A DNA stretch of 64,000 nucleotides from Roseivivax sediminis (GCF_900112685.1 NZ_FOMS01000006.1:231729-295728); one strand, 5' to 3'. Positions 26,463-36,184 are shown, counted from the first letter of the stretch. The notes: generated by a model not told the origin, from the sequence alone. Translations and numbers: made by a program.

Positions 26463-27430
26463 CGCCGGCACCCGTCGCCCTCAGCTGCGGTGAGCCCTCG
26501 GGCATCGGCCCGGAGCTTGCCGTCGCAGCATGGCAGGAGCTGAGGGACCGACTGCCCTTCGCGTTCATCGGCGATCCCGCGCATCTTCCGGAGGGTGCCC
26601 CGGTCGTCCGGATCGACCGGATCGAGGATGTCCCCGACGCCGCAACGCGCGGGGTGCCGGTCCTGCCGCTCCGCTTCAGTGGGCCGCGAGTGCCTGGTAC
26701 GCCGCAGCCCGGACAGGCCGTTCAGGTGGTCGAGGCGATCGCGCGGGGTGTGGACCTGACGGTCGCCGGCCGCGCCTCGGCGATCTGCACCCTGCCGATC
26801 CACAAGAAGGCGCTGGCGGACGGCGCCGGCTTCGCGTTCCCGGGCCACACCGAGTACCTCGCCGACAAGGCAGGCGTCGACCATGTGGTGATGATGCTCG
26901 CCTCGGACCGGCTGCGCGTGGTGCCGGCAACAATCCACATCCCGCTGGCAGAGGTGCCGCAGGCCCTGCGCGCGGATGAGCTGGAACGCACGATCCGCAT
27001 CACCCACGAGGCGCTGCTCCGGCTCTTCGGGATCGCGGCACCGCGAATCGCGGTTGCGGGACTCAACCCGCATGCCGGCGAAGGCGGACGCATCGGCCGC
27101 GAGGAGATGGAGATCATCGCCCCCCTGATCGGCCGTCTCGCCGCCGAGGGGATGGCGGTCACCGGCCCGCATTCCGCCGACACGATGTTTCACGAGCGCG
27201 CCCGCGCAGGCTATGACGCGGCGATCTGCATGTACCACGACCAGGCGCTGGTGCCGATCAAGACGCTCGATTTCGACCGCGGCGTGAACCTGACGCTGGG
27301 CCTGCCCTTCATCCGCACCTCGCCCGACCACGGCACCGCGCTCGACATCGCGGGGACCGGGCGGGCCGACGCGACCTCGACGGTGGAGGCGCTGAAGCTG
27401 GCGTGGCGGCTGGCGGGGGGATCTGTATGA
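26459..27430 (+). CDS. pdxA: 4-hydroxythreonine-4-phosphate dehydrogenase
   Basis: 323 residues; the ATG overlaps the surA stop (ATGA). It oxidises 4-phosphohydroxy-L-threonine with NAD in pyridoxal phosphate synthesis. Marks: N-terminal LSCGEPSGIGPELA, and the three metal-binding His sites FPGHTEYLAD, GLNPHAGEGG and YHDQALVPIK, then LPFIRTSPDHGTALDIAG. The order surA-pdxA-rsmA is conserved with E. coli, where it also follows lptD. Confidence 0.96.
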   Translation: MTPAPVALSCGEPSGIGPELAVAAWQELRDRLPFAFIGDPAHLPEGAPVVRIDRIEDVPDAATRGVPVLPLRFSGPRVPGTPQPGQAVQVVEAIARGVDLTVAGRASAICTLPIHKKALADGAGFAFPGHTEYLADKAGVDHVVMMLASDRLRVVPATIHIPLAEVPQALRADELERTIRITHEALLRLFGIAAPRIAVAGLNPHAGEGGRIGREEMEIIAPLIGRLAAEGMAVTGPHSADTMFHERARAGYDAAICMYHDQALVPIKTLDFDRGVNLTLGLPFIRTSPDHGTALDIAGTGRADATSTVEALKLAWRLAGGSV

Positions 27431-27558
27431 GCGGGCGCGACGTGTGGGTTGGGACGGATGGAGGCTCTGCCGGCCGCCATTCTCGCCCGGACCAATGGCG
27501 ATCCAATAGCGGCCCACCGGGATATTCTTGGACGGATGAAACCAGGGGCGCCTGCTGA

Positions 27559-28401
27559 ATGGCGATCGACACGCTGCCGCCGCTGCGCGAGGTGATCGCG
27601 CGACACAATCTGTCGGCGCGCAAGGCGCTGGGGCAGAATTTCCTTCTGGACCTGAACCTGACGGCGAAGATCGCGCGGCTGGCGGGCGATCTGAGCGGCA
27701 CCGACGTTCTGGAAGTCGGGCCCGGGCCGGGCGGGCTGACCCGTGGTCTGCTGGCCGAGGGCGCGCGGTCGGTGCTGGCTGTGGAGAAGGATCCGCGCTG
27801 CCTGCCGGCGCTTGCCGAGATCGCGGAGATCTATCCTGGGCGACTCAAGGTGATCGAGGGCGACGCGCTACAGGTCGACCCGCGTGCGCACCTGTCGGTG
27901 CCCTACGCCGTCGCGGCGAACCTGCCCTACAATGTCGGAACGGAGCTACTGGTGCGTTGGCTGACGCCTGCCGCCTGGCCGCCGGACTGGTCGAGCCTGA
28001 CCCTGATGTTCCAGCGCGAGGTCGCCGAGCGCATCGTCGCGGCGCCGGGATCGAAAGCCTACGGGCGGCTTGCCGTGCTCGCGCAATGGCGCTGCGAGGC
28101 GCGCATCGCCATGTCGCTGCCGCCGGGAGCCTTCACGCCGCCGCCGAAAGTGTCCTCGGCCGTGGTGCATCTGACCGCGCTGCCCGAGCCGCGCTTTCCG
28201 GCCGATCCGGAGGTGCTGTCACGCGTGGTGGCGATGGCCTTCAACCAGCGCCGCAAGATGCTGCGCGCGTCATTGCGCGGACTGCACCCGGCGATCGAGG
28301 ATCTGTTACGCGAGGTCGGCATCGCCCCCACCGACCGCGCCGAGCGCGTGCCCCTTGAGGCCTTCTGCGCCCTCGCCCGCGCGGTGGCGGCGGCGCGCTG
28401 A
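27559..28401 (+). CDS. rsmA: 16S rRNA dimethyladenosine transferase (KsgA)
   Basis: 280 residues. Dimethylates two adjacent adenines in the last hairpin of 16S rRNA. N-terminal [15 protein letters not shown] site [15 protein letters not shown] (about 50-64), catalytic motif NLPYN (about 117-121) and the C-terminal helical part with [15 protein letters not shown]. It ends the lptF-rsmA run, 129 bases after pdxA, and is convergent with the DUF4167 gene (7 bases between stops). Confidence 0.96.
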   Translation: MAIDTLPPLREVIARHNLSARKALGQNFLLDLNLTAKIARLAGDLSGTDVLEVGPGPGGLTRGLLAEGARSVLAVEKDPRCLPALAEIAEIYPGRLKVIEGDALQVDPRAHLSVPYAVAANLPYNVGTELLVRWLTPAAWPPDWSSLTLMFQREVAERIVAAPGSKAYGRLAVLAQWRCEARIAMSLPPGAFTPPPKVSSAVVHLTALPEPRFPADPEVLSRVVAMAFNQRRKMLRASLRGLHPAIEDLLREVGIAPTDRAERVPLEAFCALARAVAAAR

Positions 28402-28408
28402 ATGCGGA

Positions 28409-29245
28409 TCACTCCGCGGCGCGGGTCTCCGACGATGTGTCGTCGCCGCTATCGGACGACTCGCCCTCGCCGCCTGACTTCTTGCGACCGCGGGACCGCG
28501 CGGGTTTCTTGCCGCCTTCGGCCGTAGCCGCGCCGCTTCCGCTCTCGGAACCGTCGGCCGCCGGATCTGTCTTTCCCTCATCGGGCTTGGCCGCGTCGTC
28601 CTTGGGCTTCTTCGCGCGCGCAGAAGGCGCGCGGCGGCGCGTCTTGGGTTTCGGGGTCTCTTCCGCGGCACTTTCCGGAGTTTCCACGAGGCCGCTACTG
28701 CTGTCATCGTCCTCGGCGAACTCGACCACGTCGCTTTCGCTGGTGGCGGTCCGCTGCTGCTGCGGCGCCTCGGCCGGGCCCTGGGTCGCCGTGTCGGGCT
28801 GCGCGTTGTCGCGGGAAGGTTTGCCGTTACCGTCGGCATCGTTCTGGCCACCTTGGGCCGGTCCCTGAGCGCCGTCACCGTCGGACTTCTGGTCGCCTCT
28901 CGGCTGGTCGTTGTCCTGCTTATCCCCGCGATCGCGGTCGCGCTGCGCCTGGCGTTCGCGGTTCTCGCGTTCCTGCTGCTCGCGCCGCTGGTCCTGCTCT
29001 CGCTGGGCCTCGGAGAGCATGCGCAGGTAGTGTTCCGCGTGCTGCTGGAAATTCTCGGTCGCGACCCGGTCGCCCGAAAGCTGGGCGTCGCGGGCGAGCT
29101 GGTTGTACTTGTCGATTATCTGCTGCGGCGTGCCGCGCACCTTGCCGTCCGGCCCGGAGCTGTCGAAGACGCGGTTGACCACGTTTCCGATGTTGTTCCG
29201 GTTGCGGTTCGACTTCGACCGCGAGCGTGATTTGGAAGATCGCAT
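28409..29245 (-). CDS. DUF4167 domain-containing protein
   Basis: 278 residues. The N-terminal 85 residues are the DUF4167 domain, with a basic Arg/Ser/Asn head (MRSSKSRSRSKSNRNRNN) and GTPQQIIDKYNQLARDA, and AEHYLRMLSEAQ. The remaining 190 residues are low complexity: an Arg/Gln/Glu/Asp stretch and then Ala/Pro/Lys/Glu-rich tail, likely disordered. The basic head suggests nucleic-acid or ribosome binding, but this is inference. It lies 206 bases downstream of prmC and in line with prfA-prmC, as is usual in alphaproteobacteria. Confidence 0.9.
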   Translation of the reverse strand: MRSSKSRSRSKSNRNRNNIGNVVNRVFDSSGPDGKVRGTPQQIIDKYNQLARDAQLSGDRVATENFQQHAEHYLRMLSEAQREQDQRREQQERENRERQAQRDRDRGDKQDNDQPRGDQKSDGDGAQGPAQGGQNDADGNGKPSRDNAQPDTATQGPAEAPQQQRTATSESDVVEFAEDDDSSSGLVETPESAAEETPKPKTRRRAPSARAKKPKDDAAKPDEGKTDPAADGSESGSGAATAEGGKKPARSRGRKKSGGEGESSDSGDDTSSETRAAE

Positions 29246-29451
29246 TTTACGAGTGTCAGCCTTGTTTGTGACTGGTCTGCTGCGTGACCCTGTGCGGGAA
29301 TTGAGCGAGGCGCCGCTTGCGCCCTGTCTGCCCGGTCACGTCAGTGTTCGGCTTACCGTCGAGCGGGACCGCACGCCGTCCTCCGGCTCGACTGATCCCG
29401 CAGTAAACATGTCCCCTCGCACATTACAACCCGATAGCCCCCAAAAAAGCG

Positions 29452-30303
29452 TCAATTCGAGGCGATTCCCGCGTTGGTGGCCATCACGACCCTGTCGCGC
29501 CCGTCGAGATCGGGCAGAATCCGCGGCTCTGTCAGGCCCGCGGTGGCAAAGATGCGGGCGACCGCTTCGCCTTGGCTTTCCCCGATTTCAACGAGGATGC
29601 GGGCGCCCGGCGTCATGTGCCCGGGCACGGCGGCGGCGATGGCGCGATAGGCCGAAAGCCCGTCGCCATTGTCAGTCAACGCCGCCGGCGGCTCGTGGTT
29701 CCTGACTTCGGGGGCGAGGCCCGCCATTTCCGCCGCCGCGATGTAGGGCGGGTTCGAGACCACGAGATCGAAGCGGTCGTCCGCGGCGAGCGGCCCCACC
29801 CACGTACCTTCCCGCAGCTCCGCCCTGCCCTCCAGCCCGAGCCGCGCGCTGTTCTCGCGGGCGACGGCAAGGGCGGGCCCGGAGATGTCGGTGCCGAGCC
29901 CGGTCGCCTCGGGCGCTTCGGCCAGAATGCTCAGCAGGATACAGCCCGATCCGGTGCCGAGGTCCAGCACCCGCGTGAAAGACGCCGACAGCGCTTCGGC
30001 GACAAGCGTCTCGGTCTCCGGGCGGGGATCGAGCACGTCGGGCGTGACGCGGAAGTCGCGGCCCCAGAAACTGCGTGTGCCGGTCAGGTGGCTGACGGGC
30101 ACGCGGGACGCGCGCGCCTCCACCAGCCGTTCGAACTGGCCGCGGGCCAACTCAGTGAGCGGTTCGGGTGCGGCGAGGCTCAACCGCCCCGGCGCGATGT
30201 CGAGCGCGTGCGCCAGAAGCCGCCGGGCGTCACGGGCGGCCTCCGCCACCCCGGCCTCGGCCAGACGACGGGTGGCGCGGGCCAGCGCCTCGGTGCCGGT
30301 CAC
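29452..30303 (-). CDS. prmC: Release factor glutamine methyltransferase
   Basis: 283 residues. Methylates the glutamine of the GGQ motif of release factors, using SAM. N-terminal helical domain, then the SAM motif [15 protein letters not shown] (about 113-127) and the catalytic NPPY in [10 protein letters not shown] (about 186). Its start overlaps the stop of prfA by four bases, so the enzyme is made together with its substrate RF1. Confidence 0.96.
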   Translation of the reverse strand: MTGTEALARATRRLAEAGVAEAARDARRLLAHALDIAPGRLSLAAPEPLTELARGQFERLVEARASRVPVSHLTGTRSFWGRDFRVTPDVLDPRPETETLVAEALSASFTRVLDLGTGSGCILLSILAEAPEATGLGTDISGPALAVARENSARLGLEGRAELREGTWVGPLAADDRFDLVVSNPPYIAAAEMAGLAPEVRNHEPPAALTDNGDGLSAYRAIAAAVPGHMTPGARILVEIGESQGEAVARIFATAGLTEPRILPDLDGRDRVVMATNAGIASN

Positions 30304-31349
30304 GCCTGCATCTCGGCCAGCATCGCCGCTTGTGCGTCGGCGGTGAGCGCATCGATGACCTCGTCGAGGTCGCCCGCCATCACCTGGTCCAGCTTGTAGA
30401 GCGTGAGGTTGATGCGGTGGTCCGTCATCCGCCCCTGCGGAAAGTTATAGGTGCGGATGCGCTCGGAGCGATCGCCGGAGCCGACCTGCGTCTTGCGCAT
30501 GTCCGACCGCTCCGCCGCTGCCTTCTGCCGCTCCATGTCGTAGAGCCGCGCGCGAAGCACGTTCATCGCGATCTCGCGGTTGCGGTGCTGCGACTTTTCG
30601 GACGATGTGACGACAAGCCCGGTGGGCACGTGGGTGATGCGCACCGCCGAATCGGTGGTGTTGACGTGCTGCCCGCCGGCCCCCGACGAGCGCATCGTGT
30701 CGATGCGCAGGTCGTTCGGGTCAATGTCGATGTCCACCGCCTCGGCCTCTGGCAGCACCGCGACGGTCGCGGCGGAGGTGTGGATGCGCCCACCGCTTTC
30801 GGTCGTGGGCACGCGTTGCACACGGTGGACGCCCGATTCGTATTTCAGCCGGGCGAAGACGCCCTCGCCCGAGATCCGCGCGACGAGCTCGCGCAGGCCG
30901 CCAAGTTCGGTCGGCTGCTCTTCGATCACCTCGACGCGCCATCCCTGCGCCTCGGCGTAGCGGGTGTACATGCGCTGCAGGTCGGCGGCGAAAAGCGCCG
31001 CCTCTTCTCCACCGGTGCCGGGGCGGATCTCCAGGATCGCCGGGCGCGCGTCGGCGGAATCGGTCGGCAGAAGCGCTATCTCGAGCGCGTGCTCGGCCTC
31101 GGGCAGTTCGGCGCGCAGACGGGTCGCTTCTTCTTCGGCGAGGTCCGCCATCTCGGGATCGTCCGCCAGCGCCTCGGCCTCTTCGAGTTCGCGCCGCAGG
31201 TCACGCCATTCCGAGATGCGTTCCACCACCGGCTTCAGTTCCGCGTATTCGCGCCCGAGCGCGGCGATGTCACCCGAACCCTCGGCCATGCGGGCCTCGA
31301 GATACTCGAACCTGTCTACGATCTGGGCAAGGCGTTCTTCGGGGACCAT
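30300..31349 (-). CDS. prfA: Peptide chain release factor 1
   Basis: 349 residues. Reads UAA and UAG. The GGQ catalytic motif is in [15 protein letters not shown] (about 228), the PxT stop-codon-reading tripeptide is in VPTTES (about 184-186; Thr in the middle where E. coli has Ala), and the domain ends with the basic [15 protein letters not shown] segment. Overlaps prmC by four bases. Upstream lies a divergent small secreted protein. Confidence 0.97.
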   Translation of the reverse strand: MVPEERLAQIVDRFEYLEARMAEGSGDIAALGREYAELKPVVERISEWRDLRRELEEAEALADDPEMADLAEEEATRLRAELPEAEHALEIALLPTDSADARPAILEIRPGTGGEEAALFAADLQRMYTRYAEAQGWRVEVIEEQPTELGGLRELVARISGEGVFARLKYESGVHRVQRVPTTESGGRIHTSAATVAVLPEAEAVDIDIDPNDLRIDTMRSSGAGGQHVNTTDSAVRITHVPTGLVVTSSEKSQHRNREIAMNVLRARLYDMERQKAAAERSDMRKTQVGSGDRSERIRTYNFPQGRMTDHRINLTLYKLDQVMAGDLDEVIDALTADAQAAMLAEMQA

Positions 31350-31412
31350 GGGCGGTGTCTGTCGGCCATCGGCGCGCTTTGGTCAAGCGGGCGCGCGTGG
31401 TAGTATACGCAC

Positions 31413-31694
31413 ATGTACAGGATCGCCGCGCTTGCCTTGCTCTGGCCCCTGCCCGCCCTGGCGGACAGCGTCGGCGGCGGTCGGGTGATCGAGTGCTACT
31501 GCACGGACAGTACCGGCGGCCGTGTCGAGATGGGCGAGACGATCTGCCTGGAGGTCGGCGGACGCGTGTTCACGGCGCAATGCCAGATGTCGCTGAACAA
31601 CCCGATGTGGCGGGAGCTGCACGAGGGCTGCGTTGGCGCCAAGTTGGAGGCGCCGGCCGACTCGGCGCCGGCCGCGTTCGCGGCGCTGCGGTAG
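31413..31694 (+). CDS. Small secreted cysteine-containing protein of unknown function
   Basis: 93 residues. A signal peptide (MYRIAALALLWPLPALA) precedes a mature part of about 75 residues with five cysteines: ECYCTDSTGG, ETICLEVGG, AQCQMSL, HEGCVGAK. The motif set looks like a family found in roseobacters, but I do not know a function. Probably periplasmic with disulfides. It is divergent from prfA, with 63 bases between starts. The tail is Ala/Pro-rich. Confidence 0.7.
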   Translation: MYRIAALALLWPLPALADSVGGGRVIECYCTDSTGGRVEMGETICLEVGGRVFTAQCQMSLNNPMWRELHEGCVGAKLEAPADSAPAAFAALR

Positions 31695-31788
31695 CGGAAC
31701 GACATCGTCCAGACGTCGTGTGCGATGTAAGGCCTCACTGCCGAGCCCCGCGCTTCCCGGCCCGGCGCCTTAGAGCCCTGTCCTGCGC

Positions 31789-32592
31789 CTACCCCTTCTC
31801 CGCTGCCTTCGCCGCGTCCCAGAGCGCGTCCATCTCGGCCAGATCGCTCTCGGACGGCGTGCGGCCGTCGCGCGCCAGTGCCGCCTCGATCGCCCCGAAC
31901 CGGCGAGTGAACTTGGCGCTGGCCGCGCGCAGCGCCGCCTCTGGGTCGATGTCCATGTGCCGCGCGAGGTTGGCCATGACGAACAGGAGGTCGCCGAACT
32001 CCTCCTCACGGTGCGCCGAGCCCTCGGCCTCGCGCAACTCGCGCGCCTCCTCGACGATCTTGTCGATGACCTCGTCAGTCGAGGGCCAGTCGAAGCCGAC
32101 CCGTGCCGCCCGCTTCTGCAGTTTCACCGCGCGGGTCAGCGCCGGCAGCCCCTGCGCCACGCCGTCCAGGACGCCGGTCTCGGCCCGCCCGGCGCGCTCG
32201 GCCGCCTTCACGGCTTCCCAGTCGCGGGTCTGCTGCTCCGCGCTCTTGGCGTTCGATTCGTTCCCGAAGACATGCGGGTGCCGCGCCACCATCTTGTCGG
32301 CGATGGCGTTCGCCACATCGTCCAGATCGAACAGCCCGGCCTCGTCCGCCATCTGCGCGTGGTAAACCGACTGGAACAGCAGGTCCCCGAGCTCGCCCTT
32401 CAACTCGCCCCACGCCTCGCGCTCGATCGCGTCGGCGACCTCGTAGGCTTCCTCGATCGTGTAGGGCGCGATGGAGGCGAAGTCCTGTGCGATGTCCCAG
32501 GGGCAGCCCGTTTCCGGGTCGCGCAGGCGGCGCATGATCTCGCGCAGGCGCGGCATCCCACCCTCGGGATCGAAGACCAGATCGTCCGACAT
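31789..32592 (-). CDS. mazG: Nucleoside triphosphate pyrophosphohydrolase MazG
   Basis: 267 residues from the ATG at 32592. Two MazG domains in tandem: the first with CPWDIAQDFASIAPYTIEEAYEV (about 30-52), and EREAWGELKGELGDLLFQSVYH with the metal-binding ExxE and ExxD pattern; the second around VEEARELREAE and REEEFGDLLFVMANLARH. It hydrolyses NTPs to NMP and pyrophosphate and so cleans the pool and tunes ppGpp-related stress. The upstream 34 codons in frame are not part of it. Divergent from the M20 gene. Confidence 0.95.
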   Translation of the reverse strand: MSDDLVFDPEGGMPRLREIMRRLRDPETGCPWDIAQDFASIAPYTIEEAYEVADAIEREAWGELKGELGDLLFQSVYHAQMADEAGLFDLDDVANAIADKMVARHPHVFGNESNAKSAEQQTRDWEAVKAAERAGRAETGVLDGVAQGLPALTRAVKLQKRAARVGFDWPSTDEVIDKIVEEARELREAEGSAHREEEFGDLLFVMANLARHMDIDPEAALRAASAKFTRRFGAIEAALARDGRTPSESDLAEMDALWDAAKAAEKG

Positions 32593-32653
32593 TGCGCGCG
32601 CCTCCGTTCTGCGGTTTTCTCGCGCACCTGACCCAAAGCCCGAGGCCTTGTCC

Positions 32654-33814
32654 ATGCCCGTCCTCAACCGCATCGCCGCCTTCGCCCCGGACATGACGGC
32701 CTGGCGACGGCACCTGCACGCGCATCCCGAGCTTGGCCTCGAATGCCACGAGACGGGCGCCTTCGTCGCCGCGCGACTGCGCGAGTTCGGCGTCGACGAG
32801 GTGCACGAGGGGCTGGCGGAAACCGGCGTCGTGGGTCTGATTCATGGCTCCGGGCCCGGGCCCGTCACCGGCCTGCGCGCCGACATGGACGCGCTGCCGA
32901 TCACCGAAGAGACCGGCGCGCCCCATGCCTCCACCGTGCCCGGCCGCATGCACGCCTGCGGCCATGACGGTCACACCGCGATGCTCCTTGGCGCTGCGCG
33001 ATACCTGGCGGAGACGCGCGTCTTTTCCGGCACCGTGGCGCTGATTTTCCAGCCGGCAGAAGAGACCATTGGTGGGGCCCGGATCATGGTGGAGGACGGT
33101 GTCCTGGACCGCTTCGGGATCGAGGAGGTCTACGCGCTTCACACCGATCCGGGCAATCCGGTGGGCAAGATCTCCACCCGGCCGGGGCCGATCATGGCGG
33201 CGGTGGACGATTTCGAAATCGTCCTGACGGGACGTGGCGGCCACGCCGCCCGCCCGCACGGCACGGTCGATCCGATTCCGGCGGCGCTGGGGACCGGACA
33301 GGCGCTTCAGACCGTCGTGTCGCGCAACGCGGATCCTATGGCGCAGATCGTGCTGTCGCTGACGCTCGTGCAGGCGGGATCGGCCACCAACGTCATCCCC
33401 GAACGCGCGTGGCTTGCCGGCACGGTGCGTACCTTCGACGCCGCCCTGCGCGATCTGGCCGAACGGCGGGTGCGCGAGATCGTCGCCGGACAGGCGGCGA
33501 GCTACGGCGTGGCGGCGGATCTGGACTACCAGCGATCCTACCCGCCAACGGTGAACCACCCGGCGCAAACCGCCTTTGCCGCGGAGGTCGCACGCGAGGT
33601 CTCGGCAGAGGTGAACGCGGAGACGGCCCCGGCCATGGGGGCAGAGGATTTCTCCTACATGCTGGAAGCGCGGCCGGGCGCCTATCTCAAGCTCGGCCAG
33701 GGCGCGGGGCCGTCGGTGCATCACCCGGCGTTCGATTTCAACGACGAGATCGCCCCCATCGGCGCATCGCTCTTCGCGCGGATCGTGGAACGGCGGCACG
33801 GGGCGGCGGGCTGA
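32654..33814 (+). CDS. M20 family aminoacylase / hippurate hydrolase-type amidohydrolase
   Basis: 386 residues from the ATG at 32654. The M20D metal site is complete: Cys and His in HACGHDGHTAML (about 98-109), Glu pair in FQPAEETIGG (about 133-142), His near ALHTDPGNPVG, and the last ligand in the C-terminal VHHPAFDFND. The dimerisation domain begins near GHAARPHGTVDP. Such enzymes remove acyl groups from N-acyl amino acids; the substrate here could include N-acetyl amino acids, and AHL deacylation has been shown for some relatives, but that is not testable by eye. Confidence 0.92.
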   Translation: MPVLNRIAAFAPDMTAWRRHLHAHPELGLECHETGAFVAARLREFGVDEVHEGLAETGVVGLIHGSGPGPVTGLRADMDALPITEETGAPHASTVPGRMHACGHDGHTAMLLGAARYLAETRVFSGTVALIFQPAEETIGGARIMVEDGVLDRFGIEEVYALHTDPGNPVGKISTRPGPIMAAVDDFEIVLTGRGGHAARPHGTVDPIPAALGTGQALQTVVSRNADPMAQIVLSLTLVQAGSATNVIPERAWLAGTVRTFDAALRDLAERRVREIVAGQAASYGVAADLDYQRSYPPTVNHPAQTAFAAEVAREVSAEVNAETAPAMGAEDFSYMLEARPGAYLKLGQGAGPSVHHPAFDFNDEIAPIGASLFARIVERRHGAAG

Positions 33815-33942
33815 GGGCTGGTCGTTCGCGTCCCGTCAGCCCAGAGGCTGCACTGCGTGGCGAACAATGCCCAAGCGCGGAATCAAGGCCGAAGGGCGAC
33901 GAGGGACCGTCGCGCCAGTGGCGCGGCGTAAGCCCGAGGAGC

Positions 33943-34105
33943 GCGCATCGCCGGGCCGCCCCGCCGGACCGGCGATTGGGTGACGTCTGAGCTTCGCTCC
34001 GAGGTCGTGCCAGGGTGGCGGCCAAAAAGCGCTGCCGTTCTACGGTCGGGATAGCCGGACCGCGGCCCGTCGATGCGCGGCTCGCTCCAAGCTCGAACCG
34101 GACGG
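33943..34105 (+). repeat. Dispersed intergenic repeat, copy 2
   Basis: Fills the middle of the 445-bp gap between the M20 gene and speB. Same order of blocks as copy 1: GCATCGCCGGGCC...CCGGACCGGCGATT palindrome, GGTGGCGGCCAAAAAGCG, TCTACGGTCGGGATAGCC, CGCGGCCCGTCGATGCGCGG. The 150 bases after it up to speB show no coding pattern. The nearest other copy (35780-35920) is in the opposite direction. Confidence 0.75.
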
Positions 34106-34259
34106 CACGCGCGGAACAGGCACTCGGGGCGCACCGTAGTCCCCGGCGCCTCCCCGCCCGTCCGCCGTCGCCGGCACCGCCAAGGGCTTGCATCGCCGCT
34201 TGCGAGCGCGTCTACACGGGGGCGGGCCCAAGGCCCGCACGCGGCAGCGGATGACGGCA

Positions 34260-35234
34260 ATGGCACTCGAAGACGCGAAGCACCAGATCGACCACGCATT
34301 CACGCGCGACGACGCGCGCGGTCTGTCCTACGAGAACGCCTTCGCCGGGGCGCCCTCCTTCCTGAGGCGGCGATATACCAAGGATCTTGCCGGCGTCGAC
34401 GTCGCAGTGACAGGGGTGGCGTTCGACCAGGCGGTCACGCACCGCCCCGGCTGCCGCTTCGGCCCCCGCGCGATCCGCGAGGCGTCGAGCCTGCAGCCTT
34501 ACGACCCGCCCTACGGCTGGGGCTTCTCACCGCTCGAAGAGTTCGCGGTGATCGATTACGGCGACGTCGCCTTCGACTACGCCAAGGTCGCCTCCGTCCC
34601 GCAGGCGATCGAGAATCATGCGCGAAGGATCCTCTCGACGGGCGCGGCCTGCCTGACCCTCGGGGGCGATCATTCCATCACCCTGCCGCTGCTGCGCGCC
34701 CATGCAGAGCGCCACGGGCCGCTGGCGCTTCTGCAGTTCGACGCCCATTCCGACAGCTGGGCCGACGACGACCCCGAGCGCATCGACCACGGTACCTTTG
34801 TCTACAAGGCGGTGAAGGAGGGGCTGATCGACCCCGCCCGCTCCGTCGCGGTGGGCATCCGGACCGAGAACCCCGACATGCTGGGGGTGAACCTGATTGA
34901 CGCCCCCGAGGTGCACCGCACCGGACCCGACGCCGTCGCAGCGCGTATCCGCGAGGTGATCGCGGACGGGCCGTGCTACCTGACCTTCGACATCGACGCT
35001 CTCGACCCGGCATTCGCGCCGGGCACCGGCACGCCGGTCTGGGGCGGGCTGACATCCGGCCAGGCGGCGCTTATCCTGCGGCAGATTGCCGGGCTCGACA
35101 TCGTCGGCGGCGACGTCGTCGAGGTGTCGCCGGCCTACGACGTCACCGGCTCGACGGCGGTTGCCGGCGCGCATGTGGCGATGGAAATCCTGTGCCTCTG
35201 GGGCTGGACCCGGCGCAAGGGCGCCGGCGCATGA
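34260..35234 (+). CDS. speB: Agmatinase / ureohydrolase
   Basis: 324 residues from the ATG at 34260 (an ATG three codons earlier is also possible). Arginase-family manganese sites are all present: LGGDHSITLP (about 136-145), FDAHSDSW (about 160-167) and TFDIDALDPAFAPGTGTP (about 243-260). The last motif with GTGTPVWGG favours agmatinase, which makes putrescine and urea from agmatine, over arginase. Its 3' end is followed 34 bases later by the DUF1499 gene. Repeats flank the pair in opposite directions. Confidence 0.92.
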   Translation: MALEDAKHQIDHAFTRDDARGLSYENAFAGAPSFLRRRYTKDLAGVDVAVTGVAFDQAVTHRPGCRFGPRAIREASSLQPYDPPYGWGFSPLEEFAVIDYGDVAFDYAKVASVPQAIENHARRILSTGAACLTLGGDHSITLPLLRAHAERHGPLALLQFDAHSDSWADDDPERIDHGTFVYKAVKEGLIDPARSVAVGIRTENPDMLGVNLIDAPEVHRTGPDAVAARIREVIADGPCYLTFDIDALDPAFAPGTGTPVWGGLTSGQAALILRQIAGLDIVGGDVVEVSPAYDVTGSTAVAGAHVAMEILCLWGWTRRKGAGA

Positions 35235-35268
35235 CCGGCCCGTGGCATCCAATTCGGGGACATTCGGC

Positions 35269-35679
35269 TTGAAAATGGTGTTCTGGCTCATCTTGCTCGT
35301 GGTCATCGGCGGACTGGCCTGGATCCGGCTGGCCCCGTCCGACCCGGAGGTGTGGCATGTCGATCCGCAGGTGACCGCGGATCAGGACATGGCGACCGGC
35401 GTGCGCCGCCGCATTCCGGCCGGTGAGGATACTCTGGAGCGTCTCAACGCCATCATCCTTGCCACGCCGCGAACAGAGCTTTTGGCCGGCAGCGTCGAGG
35501 AGGGGCACCTGACCTACGTCACCCGGTCCAAGTGGTTCGGTTTTCCCGACTACACGACGATCGCCCGCAAGGACGACGTAATCGAGCTCTGGGCGCGCCT
35601 GCGGTTCGGCCAATCGGACATGGACGTGAACCGTGAGCGGGTCGAGGGCTGGCTGTCGCGGCTCGGTGCCGGCGCCTGA
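35269..35679 (+). CDS. DUF1499 domain-containing protein
   Basis: 136 residues from a TTG at 35269, preferred because GGGGA lies eight bases upstream; an ATG two codons later is the alternative. One N-terminal membrane segment (VFWLILLVVIGGLAWIRLA) is followed by a DUF1499 domain: TPRTELLAGSVEEGHLTYVTR and KWFGFPDYTTIARKDDVIEL, and NRERVEGWLSRL at the end. Function unknown. It probably shares a transcript with speB. Confidence 0.88.
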   Translation: MKMVFWLILLVVIGGLAWIRLAPSDPEVWHVDPQVTADQDMATGVRRRIPAGEDTLERLNAIILATPRTELLAGSVEEGHLTYVTRSKWFGFPDYTTIARKDDVIELWARLRFGQSDMDVNRERVEGWLSRLGAGA

Positions 35680-35779
35680 GCAGACGCACTTCGTCCCCGA
35701 GGCCGGAAGGGCATCGGCGCCCGGCAGTAGATGGTAGCTGTATCTTCACTGCTTGCAAAAAACGAACCGTATCCCCGAG

Positions 35780-35920
35780 CTATCGCCCACCCGGCCGCGC
35801 CCCGGCGATCGCCACGGTCGAGCGGCCGGGGTCTATGGCGTCCGGATCAGAACGCGTTCAGAGCGTCGCGCCGCACATCCGCCAATCGTCGGGCCGGGGA
35901 CGGCACGGCGATGCGCGGCG
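35780..35920 (-). repeat. Dispersed intergenic repeat, copy 3 (inverted)
   Basis: Within the 505-bp gap between DUF1499 and yihY. Read on the minus strand: CGCCGCGCATCGCCGTGCCG, then CCCGACGATTGG, CCGGACGCCATAGACCC, CCGCTCGACCGTGGCGATCG and GCGCGGCCGGGTGGGCG. Each block matches copy 1 in the same order but with more changes, so it is the more diverged copy. The rest of the gap (35921-36184) shows no gene or other feature that I can support. Confidence 0.6.
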
Positions 35921-36184
35921 GACGGTCTTCCCTGCGCGCGTGGTCCTTCGGCCCTGGCATCGAAACGTGAAGGCAGGCCGGCGCTTTCCCAATCGGTGCC
36001 GGGTCTGAGCCGGGGCCCCCATCGCCATACCGGGACCGGCCCTCCTACGTGAGAGACGCAGCCGCCAAATCCCGTGCTTTCGCGCAACACGTCTTCCCTG
36101 CCGGGCCGACGCCACGTCGCCACTGGCGTACGATGCGCTATGTCGCGGCGCAGGACGGCACCTTCCTGCCGAGGACCGGAGCGA

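Noticed and set aside
28437..28868. Plus-strand frame with Ser/Pro/Ala-rich sequence and hydrophobic stretch opposite the DUF4167 gene
   Set aside because: It is the mirror of the low-complexity tail of the DUF4167 protein, whose N-terminal domain is clear.
33815..35680. Agmatinase region as a mobile island because of the flanking repeats
   Set aside because: speB has normal composition and the repeats lack transposase or clear target duplications; kept only as a low-level inversion idea.
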